Shown here piece by piece: positions 32,460 through 45,027 of a DNA stretch of 64,000 bases (position 1 is its first letter; each line of letters begins with the position of its first letter). The notes beneath the pieces are model-generated. The model had not been told where the DNA came from. It did not search any database and saw nothing but the letters and a program-made list of their open reading frames with translations. The stretch lies in assembly GCA_030142905.1 (NCBI GenBank), contig JASJOG010000079.1, forward strand, positions 1,011,001 through 1,075,000. The letters run 5' to 3'. This stretch comes from Heliopora coerulea. Taxonomy: Eukaryota > Cnidaria > Anthozoa > Scleralcyonacea > Helioporidae. Both the position numbers and the translations under genes were made by a program.

Positions 32460-34860
32460 ATCTGCTGATGAGATGCCAACAGGCTTCCAGTAACAGACTA
32501 CCACAATTGTGAGTCAATACGTCATGGACGTTATTGATATGATACGCCTCCAAAAACTTAAAAGCGTCCATGATCATAGAGTGGATTGATAGTGATAATC
32601 AGAATTTTTCAAAGAAGTAATCTGGTTCCTTTAGCACGCGCGTTCCAGCAAAACTGAACACGATTCAAAATTTGTTGAATATACGAGACAATTCGGAAAG
32701 CCCAGCATCGAATTTTCACTCTCAGTATGTATTCGTAGTTGCTGTATCTGGTTTCAAAAGCTTTTCTGGAAGTTGTTGGATGGAATAGTTTTTCGGTTTT
32801 ATAACATGAAATTCGTAATTTCATTTGATTTAGCTAGATAATATGCTTTGAGCTGTCAAAAGCAAAGAAATCCAGAGGGAAGTCACATTGCTGATAGGAT
32901 GAAACTAATCATTGGCAGATACTTTTCAGTGTGAGTTGATTTACTGTGTATACCGCGGTCGTCAATTTTCCTTGGTCTACCAAATAAGCATTCAGCGACT
33001 TATTTCATGGTCTACCATCAATTAAGTAGAGGACTCGATAGAATTTATATGGTACAAAAGAATTTTGTATTTAAACTTTTGAACGTATTGCACCAATGAC
33101 ATCATGACCATGTTTTTTGCACGATATGGTCTCACACGTGAGGTTGTCAATGCACTCTATTTATTATGTAAGATTACTAGATTGGAAATGATGGCAGAGA
33201 CTAGGTATCCCATGACTGTGCTAAAAGACGTGTTGATAATAGATGCCATCAAATAAAACAATTATTTGCGATAAGAGAAAAGGCCGACGGTTATATCATA
33301 TCCTCAACAGTTAAACAGGTTCTTTGATGTAGGGTATCGTGCTGTCCAAGTCTCTTTTCGGCATCTTTGATAACAAAATGGACAGTTATGTAAGTGAAGA
33401 CGGAAACGAAGTCGAATGTCTTCATTTCTCTAAGTATTAAGCGCAACAATCTTATGAAATTCATAACTTGTATTCCGATTTCTTAACGACTGCAGACAAG
33501 ATCTGAGGAAAATAGCAAGATATACCATAAATCAGGGAACTAATGAATGGCACGAAAGGTCGGAATGGAATTCCTTTTTTACGAATTTTTGGAACACCAT
33601 AAAACCGTACGAAATCCCATCGCTAATGAACAGTTTCCTGAACGTAGCATCGTCAACATTTCACGCTTTTCTAAAATAAATAATCTTGTTAACGTTCTCC
33701 AAATTTTACTGGTATACTTGCCTCATTTTCCCGAAGCTAGTCAAATAATGATTTCACTAAGTTTATGTAGTAAAAAAACAACATAAAACAAGGCGATATT
33801 AAAATCAAAGATTACGACAGTTTTGCTCAGAAAAACTTTAAAGTTTATTTTCTTTAATCTACAGGCATTGATTGTGACTATATCTACAAGAGAGGTTTCT
33901 CCATGATGTTACATCGTTATGTCATCTAATATTTTTCCATTTTGTTTCTGAAAATGAAAAAAAGAATAAAATGTATATAGCGTCAACATAATATATTCAT
34001 AAATCTTTAATTACACCTACTCCAGCACTTAAGCCCTAATATCAACCTATAACCAGACCGAATCACACAACATAGACCATCATGTGGGTGAGCTCCTTGA
34101 ATGCTCAACTAAACTCTTTAGCTACCTATATTTTTATTTTGTAATTTATACTAACTTAGAGAACCAAGATTCCTTGACGTAATGATCAAGTGTCAGGACT
34201 AGAAATACGGAATATTACAGTGCGAGCTGGAGGATGTAACATTTTAACTTGTTTCTCAGAATAATCATGGAAGTGTTTTGAATCTATCGAAGCAAATGCT
34301 ATTCTGATGACGATTATTACGCAATTGTTGATCATTTGAATTAATTTTTACTTCAAACATCTATTGTGTCCAGGTATATATTTAACTCTAAATGTGGATA
34401 ATAAAAATCACATTGAAACAAATTTACCTTCTCCAGAGGGTCAATTAAAATATCCGTGCCCCAATAAAATACGTCACAACCCTCTTTTATGTTCACTAAC
34501 CATGAGTTGAAACCTTTGTTTTCGCTCGACCTTAACCTATCCTGGAATCATTAACAAAACCTAAGCAACCACTTAAACCTACATCTACATCTCCTTCTTC
34601 TCCAATATGTAAGTGCGTGAATAAAATAATGTAAGTAATGACGAAACAAGTTTTAAATATCATTTGAGGCGTACATATTTAATTGAATTCTCTGTAGTAA
34701 AATTTCTCAATATGTATACAGTATATTGTACATGCATCTTATTGATAGTTGCTACCAATCTCAATCCACATGTCCTACTTGAAACGTTTAAAAAGTTCTG
34801 AATTTTGAGTGGTGTATTAAAATGATATTCTTGGCGCTTAATCGACCGTAATAGCAAAGA
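32460..34860. other. Spacer, nothing convincing
   Basis: AT-rich, low-complexity-poor DNA between the transposon cluster and the secreted-peptide gene. Short frames (32609-32824 minus, 33547-33786 plus, 34660-34857 minus) have no support. Confidence 0.45.
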
Positions 34861-34865
34861 AACTT

Positions 34866-34871
34866 TTTATT
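34866..34871 (-). terminator. Possible polyadenylation signal
   Basis: AATAAA on the minus strand about 235 bases downstream of the stop codon of the secreted-peptide gene. A chance match is possible in AT-rich DNA. Confidence 0.3.
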
Positions 34872-35104
34872 CGAAGAGGTAAGCTAAAAGATAATTCGAG
34901 AATACCTTCCCCTTCATTGTCAATAACCTTCTTAATTTAAAGCACGTTTTCAAGAAAGAAACGTGCTCTTGCCTTGAAATAAGCCTGTTCGTAATATTTC
35001 CAAGAATTTTACTTATTTTGAACATTCTAAGAAGGATCAAAACGTAATTATATTATTCTTACCATCGCCATTAAGCGTGTCCTTTAAAAATCGTAAGACG
35101 TCCC

Positions 35105-37279
35105 TTAATAATATCCATATTTTTTCCTGTAGCCGTAAGGCGATTTATAACGATAGCCATAGCGGCCATATTTGCGTCCATAGCCATAGCGCTTTCCATA
35201 TCGATAGAATTTGCGATATCCATAACCGCGGTAGTGCTTGCCGTAGTAGCCAGGATCAGCCTCGATTTCGTCTCTGTTAGAAGTAATTATAAATCGTTAT
35301 AATGAGCCTCATTTAAACATTCTAATATTTTCTGCCTGCAATAATACAAGAATGATAACAGTCTTTCGATACGTGTCCCACTTTTGAATTGTGCAAAGTA
35401 TCCATGCTCATTTTTACTAAGTGAAAACGTGTTTATTAAATAATTCTTCTAATAACTGACTTTACAAATCATCAAAATAATGCAGATTTATTTTTATTTA
35501 AGAAGAATTATTAAAGAATTTTCAAACTTTAGGCGATGCTACGAACGAGTGAGGTAATCTTAAAACAAACTAAATTTTTAGTCTTAGTTTTATTGAACTA
35601 TATTTAAAAGACAATCCAAAATCATATCTGTCGGTGACGTTCATTATGGTAAGCAGTGGCCATGATTACAAAAAGAAGACCCACGAATGAAACAATTAAA
35701 GACTGTCGCAAAAATATTTAAAGACAAAACAAGTTTTTGGAAAGTCATTCAATACGTTGACGTTGTAAACCATTAAAAAAAGCAAACGTACCCACCGTTT
35801 CCTTGAGAATTTAATTTATTCGCAATGTCTTCAAATTTTATTCTCATTTAGACAAAGTATGGACATTTTTAAGAAAAATTTTAAGCCACTAAACATCTTA
35901 AGGTTTGCCACATAATATTGTTTAGAGCAAAAAAGAATTATTTAAATTTTAGAATCCATGAAAGAATATTGCCTGTGCTCGAGGGTTTTTATCTCAGTCA
36001 AGCCACCAGTTATAAAATAGAGAGAAAATCAAGAGAGATAATCCGACAATTTAAGTGCGTTTTATTTTTTTTGTGGTGAAGATCTTTACAGAAATGCTTT
36101 GTGGTTGTCATTCCTGTGCATATTTAGGCTTTCCAGAAGTCTAGTATAAAAACTGTTGACAGTTTACTTGTTTCTAAGGTAGGGATTGGCGTCCTGGGAA
36201 AATACCATTTCACTATCATCGCAATTTTGAATTTTAAATCAAGTTTGATGAAAAAAATCCGATTCTTCAAATATTTCGTGGTAAAAGACGTGTACAGGAA
36301 AAATAATATATTAAAAAAATCGAAGATGTCAAGAACAATCTGGTAACGAGATAAAACAGTACCAAGTAATTCAAAGTAGAAAACAAGCTCACAATGTATT
36401 GTGTCAAACTGTTATTGCGTATCATTCAAAATGAGACAACATCTTTTGAACAAATCAATGATTACTAAGTTTTATAAATGGTGGTTCCTTCATAACGAGT
36501 TGACAGAGATTAAATTGATTTTCTTCTTAAAACAATTTTACTAAATTGGTGAATTTATAGAGTAAATATCCCAATATTTCTTTAATGTGTCTGATTAGTT
36601 TTCATTATTTTCACATTGTAAATATTATTCAATGCAATTAACGAATGCAGAACTAGCTGGTATAGTATTTGTCTCATCTATGGCAAATTTCCCCTTTGCA
36701 AAGCATGTCAAGGGCAAAAAATTGTAAACATAGTATTAAGCCTTTTCTTTACTTTATAAAACTTACAATGAAAATTTTAACAAACATAAAGCTAAGAACA
36801 AAATAAAACATAACATTATAAGAAAGCCGTTTCAGAGAAATCTGAAAATGTTAAAATATTCAGTTTAATCTTACATGATAACACAGAATTGATTTTGATT
36901 TGTTAAAGATTTGAATTTCAACAATTCTTTTGCTCAACTTGTTTCTAAGTTTGGTCATTTCTTGATAAAATGCATCCGCCCTTGAGAATACTCAGCTTTG
37001 GATACGCTTTCAGCTGTTAGTTCGGAGAAAAATTTGACTCTTTTAAACCGTATTTAAAAATCTGATCCTACAATGGCTAATTAATATGTCAAACAAAATC
37101 ACACAACATGAAATTATATAGAACTACGAAGAAAAGGAGATTAGCCACTGGCTTAGTCTACTGATTCAATTAAACTTTTGAGTTCCCTACCTTATTTCGT
37201 CTTCGTCATCTTCAAAAGGCAGTGCACATGCAACCACCAGAAGTACTGCAAGAGCAATATAGAAATACGTAGTTTTCAT
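35105..37279 (-). CDS. Secreted basic Tyr/Gly-rich peptide precursor, two exons
   Basis: Exon 1 is 37279-37191, exon 2 is 35273-35105, with a 1,917-base intron (donor AG|GTAGGG, acceptor TTCTAACAG). The split codon (2 + 1 bases) keeps frame and gives 85 residues. Residues 1-19, MKTTYFYIALAVLLVVACA, are a signal peptide with A-C-A before the likely cut. Residues 20-38 are strongly acidic (10 Asp/Glu, one Arg; FEDDEDEI, then DEIEADPG). Residues 39-85 have 18 Tyr, 10 Gly, 15 Lys/Arg and no acidic residue or Cys (for example YYGKHYRGYGYRKFYRYGKR). The layout of signal, anionic proregion and cationic C-terminus is that of many secreted antimicrobial peptide precursors, such as arminin-type ones in Hydra, though the sequence is not similar. 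Alternatives are a neuropeptide precursor (GKR at 56-58, GRK at 62-64), or a structural or adhesive Tyr-rich protein. Nothing suggests a transposon. The family is not recognised. Confidence 0.8.
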
Positions 37280-37347
37280 GGTTTGAAGTTGTTTTCCTCA
37301 GTCACACGACTACCTGTGAAGATGCTTTCTGTCCGAGATCTTCCCGA

Positions 37348-37355
37348 CCTTTATA
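37348..37355 (-). promoter_or_regulatory. TATA box of the secreted-peptide gene
   Basis: The minus strand reads CGTATAAAGGTCGG, a good TATA box about 70 bases upstream of the start codon at 37279. A start of transcription near 37322-37325 would leave a 5' UTR of about 45 bases. This supports exon 1 as the true first exon. Confidence 0.65.
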
Positions 37356-37359
37356 CGTA

Positions 37360-40300
37360 CGTTGCCTCTTGTTCCGTTTTGATGGAAAGCCAATATTTCA
37401 AGTGCTTAGTGCTGACAGACAATATCAATTAGATATATGCGCGCCTGAAAAGGCCAATGTTTGTCAGCAATTGAAATACAGAAGCGTTCAGTAAAGATGA
37501 TTATTTTCATGAACAAATCTTGGTTTCATTAAATGAACATTATATTTAATCTCTGAATGTGTAACAGGTTACTATTTAGATAACAGAGTGCGTTACTAAA
37601 ACGTCTAAGCTTATAAGGATAAGGTTTCTTTGAAACAGTTCCAAGACCCATAGAAATTTGTTATTTTATGAGTAAGGTTGACTAAAAGATGTGACATAGC
37701 TAAACAGGGATAACACTTCCATTTCCCTAATTAAATGAAGTTATGGTATTTTTATGGCATAATAAACAGTGAAAGTGGTAACTATGGGAATAAATAAGCT
37801 TTAAGCATTAAAATTTTTTCGCCAGCATGAAAACATCTCTCGAGTGAAGTACTTGAAGTACTTGGAAATCTTGAAATGGTCAGCAAAATCTTATTTTCCT
37901 AATTTCAATATTCCTATATCGTAAAAATATTGAAGTGAGATTGTCAAAGGGAAGCAGGAACAGGAAAACCATAATGATATTTTGGTGTTAGTAGCACTCT
38001 AAGTCTTAACTAAGGTGATATATTTGACCATAAATAATAGTGCGTAATCCACGCAAACAAAAAAGAAATAACCTAATGACAGAAGTAAACAGATATCAAA
38101 CATTAGGAGTGATTGTCAATGAGACTGGCAAAACCTAACATGAATTAAAGATAACGGGTGTTAAAAACGAAGCTTTTAATATTAGAAATCCATATTGTTG
38201 TGTAACTGAAAGCAGTCAAAGAATAACTACATGATTATGTAATCATTACTTTATTTCCGTTCTGAGCAATACAGAAAATAAGTTTACACGAGTGTCTTTA
38301 TAATCATTTGTTTTCCTACTGGGTGTCTGAAGATTGAGAACTGTCTAAAAGAATATCAATATATATTTGGAAATTATAATTCAACAGGCTAATTTATTCC
38401 GCTAAAATCGTTGTTGTATTTCTTCTGGTTTCTTTAATTCCTTGATAATAACATTGTTTCACTTGAATGTATGGTAAATAATGTAAGGTTTATAGAATAT
38501 GTATATATAAGTACCTACAAATGCATCATAGTTTATAGTTTACTGCATTCCATAACTCTTAAGTTCTGATCAGTCTGTCAATATGTTATTCTAAGTTATC
38601 AATATTAAAATAGTACTTTGGAAAAGCATTGGCAGTGCTGCAACAGAACTTGCCAAAAAAAATTTTGAAATATAAATTAGGTGATCTTTTTTACAATTTC
38701 AATGCTGTTCGACTGATAAACGAATATAGTAACCTTTCATGTGACAAAATTTGACGAATCGATCATTGTTTAATTCGTAATACACTCACGTTATCATTAC
38801 GTTTTGTAAGGTTTGCACTTGATCATAACTATAATGAGTTGTTCAGTCAATCTTTGTCTATATTAGTAAGAGCTATGTGGAATCTTTAGTTGTGCTACCC
38901 ACAATTTGCCTACATGAGCAAATTTTTACTTAAAAATGTAAAGATTTAGGTCTTTTCATTTTCCCCATAAATGTTGAACATATATATGTATATATATATA
39001 TATATATATATGTTCAACACCTTCTATAAAGTGTTAGAAATGACTTTAGGCTAACTTAATAATCCCGAAGAATTTTAGGGATGTACTGTAGCATCGGAAT
39101 TCTTGGTAAGGAGTTTACGATTCTGAAACTAACATTGATAAAATTGGAGGGGCTTGCCAAAATATTGGTCTCTTAATGGTCTCTACAAGTGTTCAAACTT
39201 TGGCTGTGGAACGCTGTCAGTGTTACACAAGAGAAAGAAAATTTGGGGAAGAATGTTCGGCTCTGTGACTATTTTCGCTGCGAATTAGAGCAAAACCTAA
39301 ACCTTAATCTTGAGTCTTGAGTTATTTTTAGCTAATTATAACTTGAGAAATATATCTAATAGCAGCTTTATGAATGACATCATTTTACAGTTTTCGTGGT
39401 TCCCGCTATCTTATCTGAAAGAAACTATTTCATAATTTAAATTTGGAAGAAATATGGAGTCTGACCAATTATATTTGTGCTTTACTCTCAGCAGGGTTGT
39501 AACGTGAAAGCTAAATGCTACAACAAAATGTTAACGAAAACTTTACTTATGAACTGTGCTTACAGTACATAAGTAAAATGGCATGACAGCGGAGACCTTC
39601 GATCTCTTTTTTTGATTGAGGTATACTGATTTTATTTCAATGTTTTTTGTTTTCATCACGTGTTTCAGATTTTTCATCATAAATGGAGACTGGATTTAAG
39701 CGTCAAATATAAATTTAGGCATCAAAGAGGTTGGAATTGTCCATATTTTCGGTCACATTTACGACACTTAGCGTGGGAGACGATAACAAACTTGCAGATA
39801 AATATCGCAATCGAGGAAACATCTAACATCATTCTAGATATTCCTTTTCGTGAGGGTTTGAGTATTCTCAGACCTGTGCTTTCTTTGTTAATACATAGAG
39901 GATATTATATTATATAAAGAGGGTGTTACGGAAATACAAAGCTTTGTTTAATAAAGCAAGAATATTACATGATACAGAGAGAATATTACGCAAATACAAA
40001 TCATATTTCCGATCGTTGTCAATATCTCTCACGAGTAGTCGAAGCGAAAAACTTAGTGATATGATAAATAAGAGAAGTTAAAATTTTTATATCCCTGTGA
40101 CCATCATGTGCGAGGTAAAGATATCCTTTTTAGTGAATGGGAAAAGTCGTGATATCTTAATTAAAATCTCGTTTTCATTTTGTTTCCGTAATCATGACTG
40201 ATACATTGTTCTAAAAATAATTATAATCTCAATATGTCTAGGCGCTTTTATTGCATCACATATGTATTTTACGATACACACGCATAGACGGTAGAATACC

Positions 40301-40745
40301 ACGAGTGTAGAATATAACAGAGCAAAATAATTGATAATTCTTAAAAGTAAATTGAAAAGTTAGGGAGTCCATAATTTTTAGCTAAAATAAGGAAGGTTTA
40401 AAAGTAAAATTTGGAAAGTTGTATGCCCTGTACTATCGTAATGTATAATAATCCAGTATCTGAGGATCTTTATTGCATTGATCAAAGAATTTACCTTTGC
40501 TAATCTTTATAGATCCTCTATATTTTATATCAAGAGTTGTTGTAGATATACATCGTCATAGAAGAAACTCGTAATTTCCTTTCTGTTGACTCTCCTTCTA
40601 ATTTAGACACAGTTTCGAGCAAAGCCAAGAAACCTTTTGAGCAATTACCATTATGCCATACCCATGTCGAGAAGTAATTATAATTACGGTAAACAATCTA
40701 GATTGTATCGATCTGATTTAAATGCTTTTTTAAAAGAAAAAAATT
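37360..40745. other. Spacer with one TA-rich hairpin
   Basis: No gene recognised. At 38973-39018, GTTGAACATATATA pairs with TATATATGTTCAAC around a TA-rich loop. The open frame at 39660-39917 has no recognisable domain or splice context. Confidence 0.45.
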
Positions 40746-40749
40746 AATA

Positions 40750-40985
40750 TGCTGGGAATGAATATTGAATTAACTCTAAGGAATTTAATGGTGAATATTG
40801 GTGTCCAGCAAATAATTTTAAGTCATGACATGAAGACTGGTCAGAGGTATAAAAAATTTATTGCTGACGTTTCGTTGCTTTACAGTGAAATATCATCAGA
40901 GCGGTATAAGATTATTACAGGATATATGTATAAATATGTATATACTATTCATGGTTAAAGTATCTGATTACAAACGGTCAAAGAT
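40750..40985 (-). repeat. Penelope-leader fragment, left arm of an inverted pair
   Basis: This is an inverted copy of 40990-41200. On the minus strand it has TTGACCGTTTGTAATCAGA near the centre, a hammerhead-like motif at 40899-40866 (CTGATGA then CAACGAAACGTC, with a decayed stem II), and a coding-like end reading IICWTPIFTIKFLR. It carries about 40 extra bases relative to the right arm. Confidence 0.65.
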
Positions 40986-40989
40986 AGAA

Positions 40990-41200
40990 TAAATTTTAAA
41001 TCTCTGACCGTTTGTAATCAGATACCGCTTTATACCGCTCTGATGATGTTGCGCTGCAAAGCAACAAAACGATAGCAATAGATTTTTTATACCTTTGATC
41101 AGTCGGCAAGGCATGCCTTAAAGTCATTTGCTGGGCACAAATATTCCCCTTCAAATTACGTTTCTCGACTGTTATATATATACATATATATATATATTGC
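40990..41200 (+). repeat. Penelope-leader fragment, right arm of an inverted pair
   Basis: It starts with CTGACCGTTTGTAATCAGA, then has CTGATGA (41040-41046), an extra T, GTTGC pairing with GCAAC, and AAAAC where GAAAC is expected. The end reads VICWAQIFPFKLRFS, aligning with the leaders at 31413, 44421 and 45729. Confidence 0.65.
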
Positions 41201-41204
41201 CACA

Positions 41205-41910
41205 ATTTTGAAATAGCTCTAAGGAAAGTTAGAATGATAACTTTCTTGAAATTAGCTACCTCTTAGACCGTTCTTAATACGTTGTTTTAGAACACAGCGA
41301 TGATGACGTAGTTTCTTGTTCCCCTTTTGATATTTGTTTTTCACAATTGACAACAATAAACTTGAAAGTTCGAATCGCCTGAAATTTATGACTGTTAATT
41401 ATACAATTACCAAGAGAACGCACTTTTGACTTCAATTATTTGCTGTAAAGATTATGTCAATCCCGATATGGAAAATTCAATATTTCTGAGGTTATAAATG
41501 ATAATATGTGGATTTGGATATGGAGGATTTATGAAAGAGATATCATGCGTTAAAGACTAATACTCAATTGCTTCTTTGAAGGGCTGAGTTCGCCCGATTG
41601 AGATGCCGTTTCTTCGTACTATGTCTTCAGTGGTAAAAGGGGTTAGTTTTAAGACAATTCTTTATTATTGGCTTATAAATAGCTTGGCCTACGTACTTTG
41701 ACTTGGTTGCATTTTTCTTTATTAATGAAGATTACTGAACGACATGATTTTCTGTCAAAAAGGTACCGAACTTATACTGTGCCTGCTTGATGTTTTCCTG
41801 AAAATAGTTTCGATAATTTTGAAGACATTAATTCATGTTACTACTTTATGGTCTTAGGCTGCTGTAGTTCTACTCAGGCGTGTTCTCTTAGGCTTAAATA
41901 ATGAAACTTA
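41205..41910. other. Spacer
   Basis: No coding or repeat feature recognised. Confidence 0.4.
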
Positions 41911-42524
41911 TAATGGAATTTTTTGGGAATATTTTACAGTACAATTTCGTCGCCAAGATTTTTTGAACCTTTGATCTTTGAAAGAAGTTCTTTTTTGACA
42001 GAATGACTTATATCACTGGTTTGTAACATCCTGTCACTTTTTATGCATCTCATTATAGTATATTCTTATACAATTATATGAATATTATGATGTAATCTTT
42101 TAAGATGGAATGAATATCTGCAGAAACGATCGAAAAAGTTTTCTTCTAAAGAAAATCGTTGGGCTCGAAATAAACGAACAGGTACACATAACTGCGCGTA
42201 GGGACAGCTTCAGAGGATAATGGAATTTTTTGGGAATATTTTACAGTACAATTTCGTCGCCAAGATTTTTTGAACCTTTGATCTTTGAAAGAAGTTCTTT
42301 TTTGACAGAATGACTTATATCACTGGTTTGTAACATCCTGTCACTTTTTATGCATCTCATTATAGTATATTCTTATACAATTATATGAATATTATGATGT
42401 AATCTTTTAAGATGGAATGAATATCTGCAGAAACGATCGAAAAAGTTTTCTTCTAAAGAAAATCGTTGGGCTCGAAATAAACGAACAGGTACACATAACT
42501 GCGTGTAGGGACAGCTTCAGAGGA
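41911..42524 (+). repeat. Tandem duplication, two 307-base copies
   Basis: Copies are 41911-42217 and 42218-42524. I find one difference only (C at 42197, T at 42504). No coding function is seen. The open frame at 42417-42599 crosses the end of the second copy and is not supported. Confidence 0.92.
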
Positions 42525-43676
42525 GTAACTTCCTTGTTGACGAAAGGCTTTGCAAATTGTACTCAACTAACTAGCAGTTCCTTAAGCACCACTAACTGAT
42601 AAACTTCCGCTTGACCTCTTCATGTGCCAAGTTTGGCAGAGGAAGGGCAAATAAACAGCCTGCAAGAGCCAATAGAAGGTGGACGGGGCTGATGCAGTGA
42701 AGTTGCCAAAACGACTCCTTCAAAGAAGAGATAATCAATGGCCATACACAGTGACCCTTACCTGGAACTGACCTGACACTACTAAACCCTCAAGCTTTCT
42801 TAAACTTATTCAATTAAATTGTTTAGTACAAAATTCGTAATCTGGTGAGGATCTGTGCTCCAGATAAAGGTATACATTTCATGTTCTTAAGACAGGATCT
42901 GATATGCAATAGTTCTTCATTTCCATGCATCGTAAGATGGTAAAATGTCTGTGCACATTAATAACGCAGGAATAAAGTAATCGAACAGCTTATTATTGGA
43001 TTTAAGATCGATAAGTATTCCTGAATCATCTGAAAAAAAAAAATAATCAAAACTGTAGGCGATAATGATATATGGCAGTGACTATAAGTTTTCAATTTGG
43101 CTTAAGCTATAAAAAATAAAGATAAACTAAAATATTGCGGACCAGTAAGTCCATAGACTGATTCTAGCCTAGAATTATATCAACCATTCGTCTATTACAT
43201 TATGATGTCGAGTGTAACTCTTCTAAGGACGATCTTGCAAATAATGACTACGTAAGTGATATAAAAGAGATCCTGTTTCCTGTTCAAACAGATTTCCATT
43301 TAAACCATTGATCATAATGAAGAGGTAAACTAGTTTTATGATCTTCATATTTTAACATGACTGAAGCGACGAAGGAGTAACCATAAAAATCAACAAATGG
43401 TAAATAATATTAAAAAAGCAACAAAAAAGGCAAGCCTTTTTGAAAGAGGTCGCAATCTGGGACGAAATTTATTGATGGAAATACCTAACAAAATATAAGA
43501 AATGCTCAAAATTCGGAACCAAACTCTTTGATTGAAATGCCCACAAAGCTTCTAAAGCAATATTGGGTGATTCCATTCCAAAGTACCTCCATCCTGTCAT
43601 GGTCTGTTGTGGTCTCAAGACAGGAACAATAGTGAGAGCATTTCAAAACGAACTAACAAATTACATAAATTTTTAT
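42525..43676. other. Spacer
   Basis: No feature with support. A TATAAAAGAG at 43260 followed by ATGAAGAG|GTAAAC at about 43317 looks like a promoter and mini-exon, but nothing downstream continues it. Confidence 0.4.
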
Positions 43677-43850
43677 TCTTCATATGCACGCTGTCAAGCT
43701 GTTCTCGCAATAAAACTTTCCGACTCTCTGACGGGAATCGAACCCGTAACCTTCCGATCTCACCGGCGATCGGAAGGTTACGGGTTCGATTCCCGTCAGG
43801 GACTCAGAAAGTTTTTCTGAGAGAACAACTTGACAGCGTGCATATTCAGA
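43677..43850. mobile_element. tRNA-like foldback element
   Basis: The two halves are near-perfect inverted copies. Each reads inward from GCACGCTGTCAAG through a CTCAGAAAGTTTTTCTGAGA-like stretch to GACGGGAATCGAACCCGTAA, the reverse of a tRNA T-arm/box B, meeting at GATCTCACCGGCGATC. The right half is better preserved. The family also occurs at 59422-59655. Confidence 0.75.
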
Positions 43851-44230
43851 ACATAGTCACCAAGCTACCACAAACACATCATTGATAAATTTTTATGTCC
43901 AAACCTAATGTTAAAGCTAAATCTTACCACTTAATATTACATACTGGTAATATTAATATAAGGATCATCTAATTCAATTTGGGAAAGCGTCACTGAACTT
44001 GCAGAACATGTAACTAAACGACTTTCAACCATGAAAGTGGTCCTGTAGGAAACTACAACAAAGTCATATTAAGCATAAGTCGCTTCCATGATTAGTGAAG
44101 AGAAAACCTGTATAACCTAACATTTGTCGAAAAATAAATTGGTTTTTCATCAAGCGTGGAAGTATAACTGAGAATCATTTATAAAACCGCAAGGTCAACT
44201 TAATGACCAAGGTACCATTCGATTAGCTCT
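43851..44230. other. Spacer
   Basis: Nothing recognised. Confidence 0.4.
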
Positions 44231-44232
44231 CA

Positions 44233-44485
44233 TTACGTCAGTAATAAATTGATTAACTTAAGGTTGTGATAGCGTCGATAACTCTGCAAATAGCCCAGGA
44301 TCAGCTGAAATTTAAAGTAAGTGAACTTAAGATTTAAAATAATCGCAAGTGAGGAACCAGCCAGGAATCTTAATTTTAGGACATACATTAATGCCCAGCA
44401 TAAAACATCTAACAAAGCCACTGGATAAGGTAAAAGATTTGTTAAACTAACTAACGTTTCGTCGCTTCTATCAACATCATTAGTG
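44233..44485 (-). repeat. Penelope leader: hammerhead-like motif and short ORF
   Basis: On the minus strand CTAATGA (44483-44477; CUGAUGA with one change), an extra T, GTTG pairing with CGAC, and GAAACGTTAG precede an ORF starting MALLDVLCWALMYVLKLRF. The spacing and sequence match the plus-strand leader at 45667-45790. Confidence 0.6.
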
Positions 44486-45020
44486 TGAAATATTATTACA
44501 AAACAGTGAATATATGTAAATAATTAAAGGCATCAAATTACAAGCAATGTGACTACGGAAACAGGAAGAGAAAGTTCAGAACAAAGCCAAAGAAATGGAG
44601 ATAAGATAGACATTCAATCAAGAAGGGTTTAACTTAGATCTTAGATCCATTTCTTCTGAATTTCTCGTAAGAGGAAGCCTTTTAATCTCCAAAGTTAAAC
44701 CCGTTATGAATGGCAATTTCAGCTACATTCCTTTCTCTTTGTTCTGAATTTTGTCTTCCTTATTTCTGCTACTACATAGCTTGTAATTCGATACCTTTAT
44801 TTCTCAGGGACCGTTGAATGATATTTTGAGTGGGAGGGCTGACAGGGGGCAATAGCATGACCCCCTGAAAAAATTAAATTCAATATTTCTGAGATGGTCG
44901 TGAACACTTCTTATTTTACTGATTACTCACAAAACACTGGTTATATTAACAGGAACAACTCAAATACTATCAGCTGGTCACTCAAATATCGGATATGTTT
45001 ATCGGATATTTAAAATCATA
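44486..45020. other. Spacer
   Basis: No feature recognised apart from short inverted stretches near 44620-44710 (AAGGGTTTAAC and GTTAAACCC). Confidence 0.35.
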
Positions 45021-45027
45021 AATTAAA

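Noticed and set aside
42417..42599. 60-residue open frame across the end of the duplicated unit
   Set aside because: The first copy of the unit has no matching continuation and the frame has no domain or splice support.
43260..43336. TATAAAAGAG followed by ATGAAGAG|GTAAAC, like a first exon
   Set aside because: No downstream exon with matching phase or signal-peptide coding could be found.
43710..43810. Possible genuine tRNA gene (GGTTCGATTCCCGTC)
   Set aside because: Only the T-arm-like half is good, it is present as an inverted pair, and the acceptor and anticodon arms are missing. It is better explained as SINE-derived. The same reasoning applies to 8.1-8.5, 13.9, 18.2, 19.2, 49.2 and 59.5 kb.
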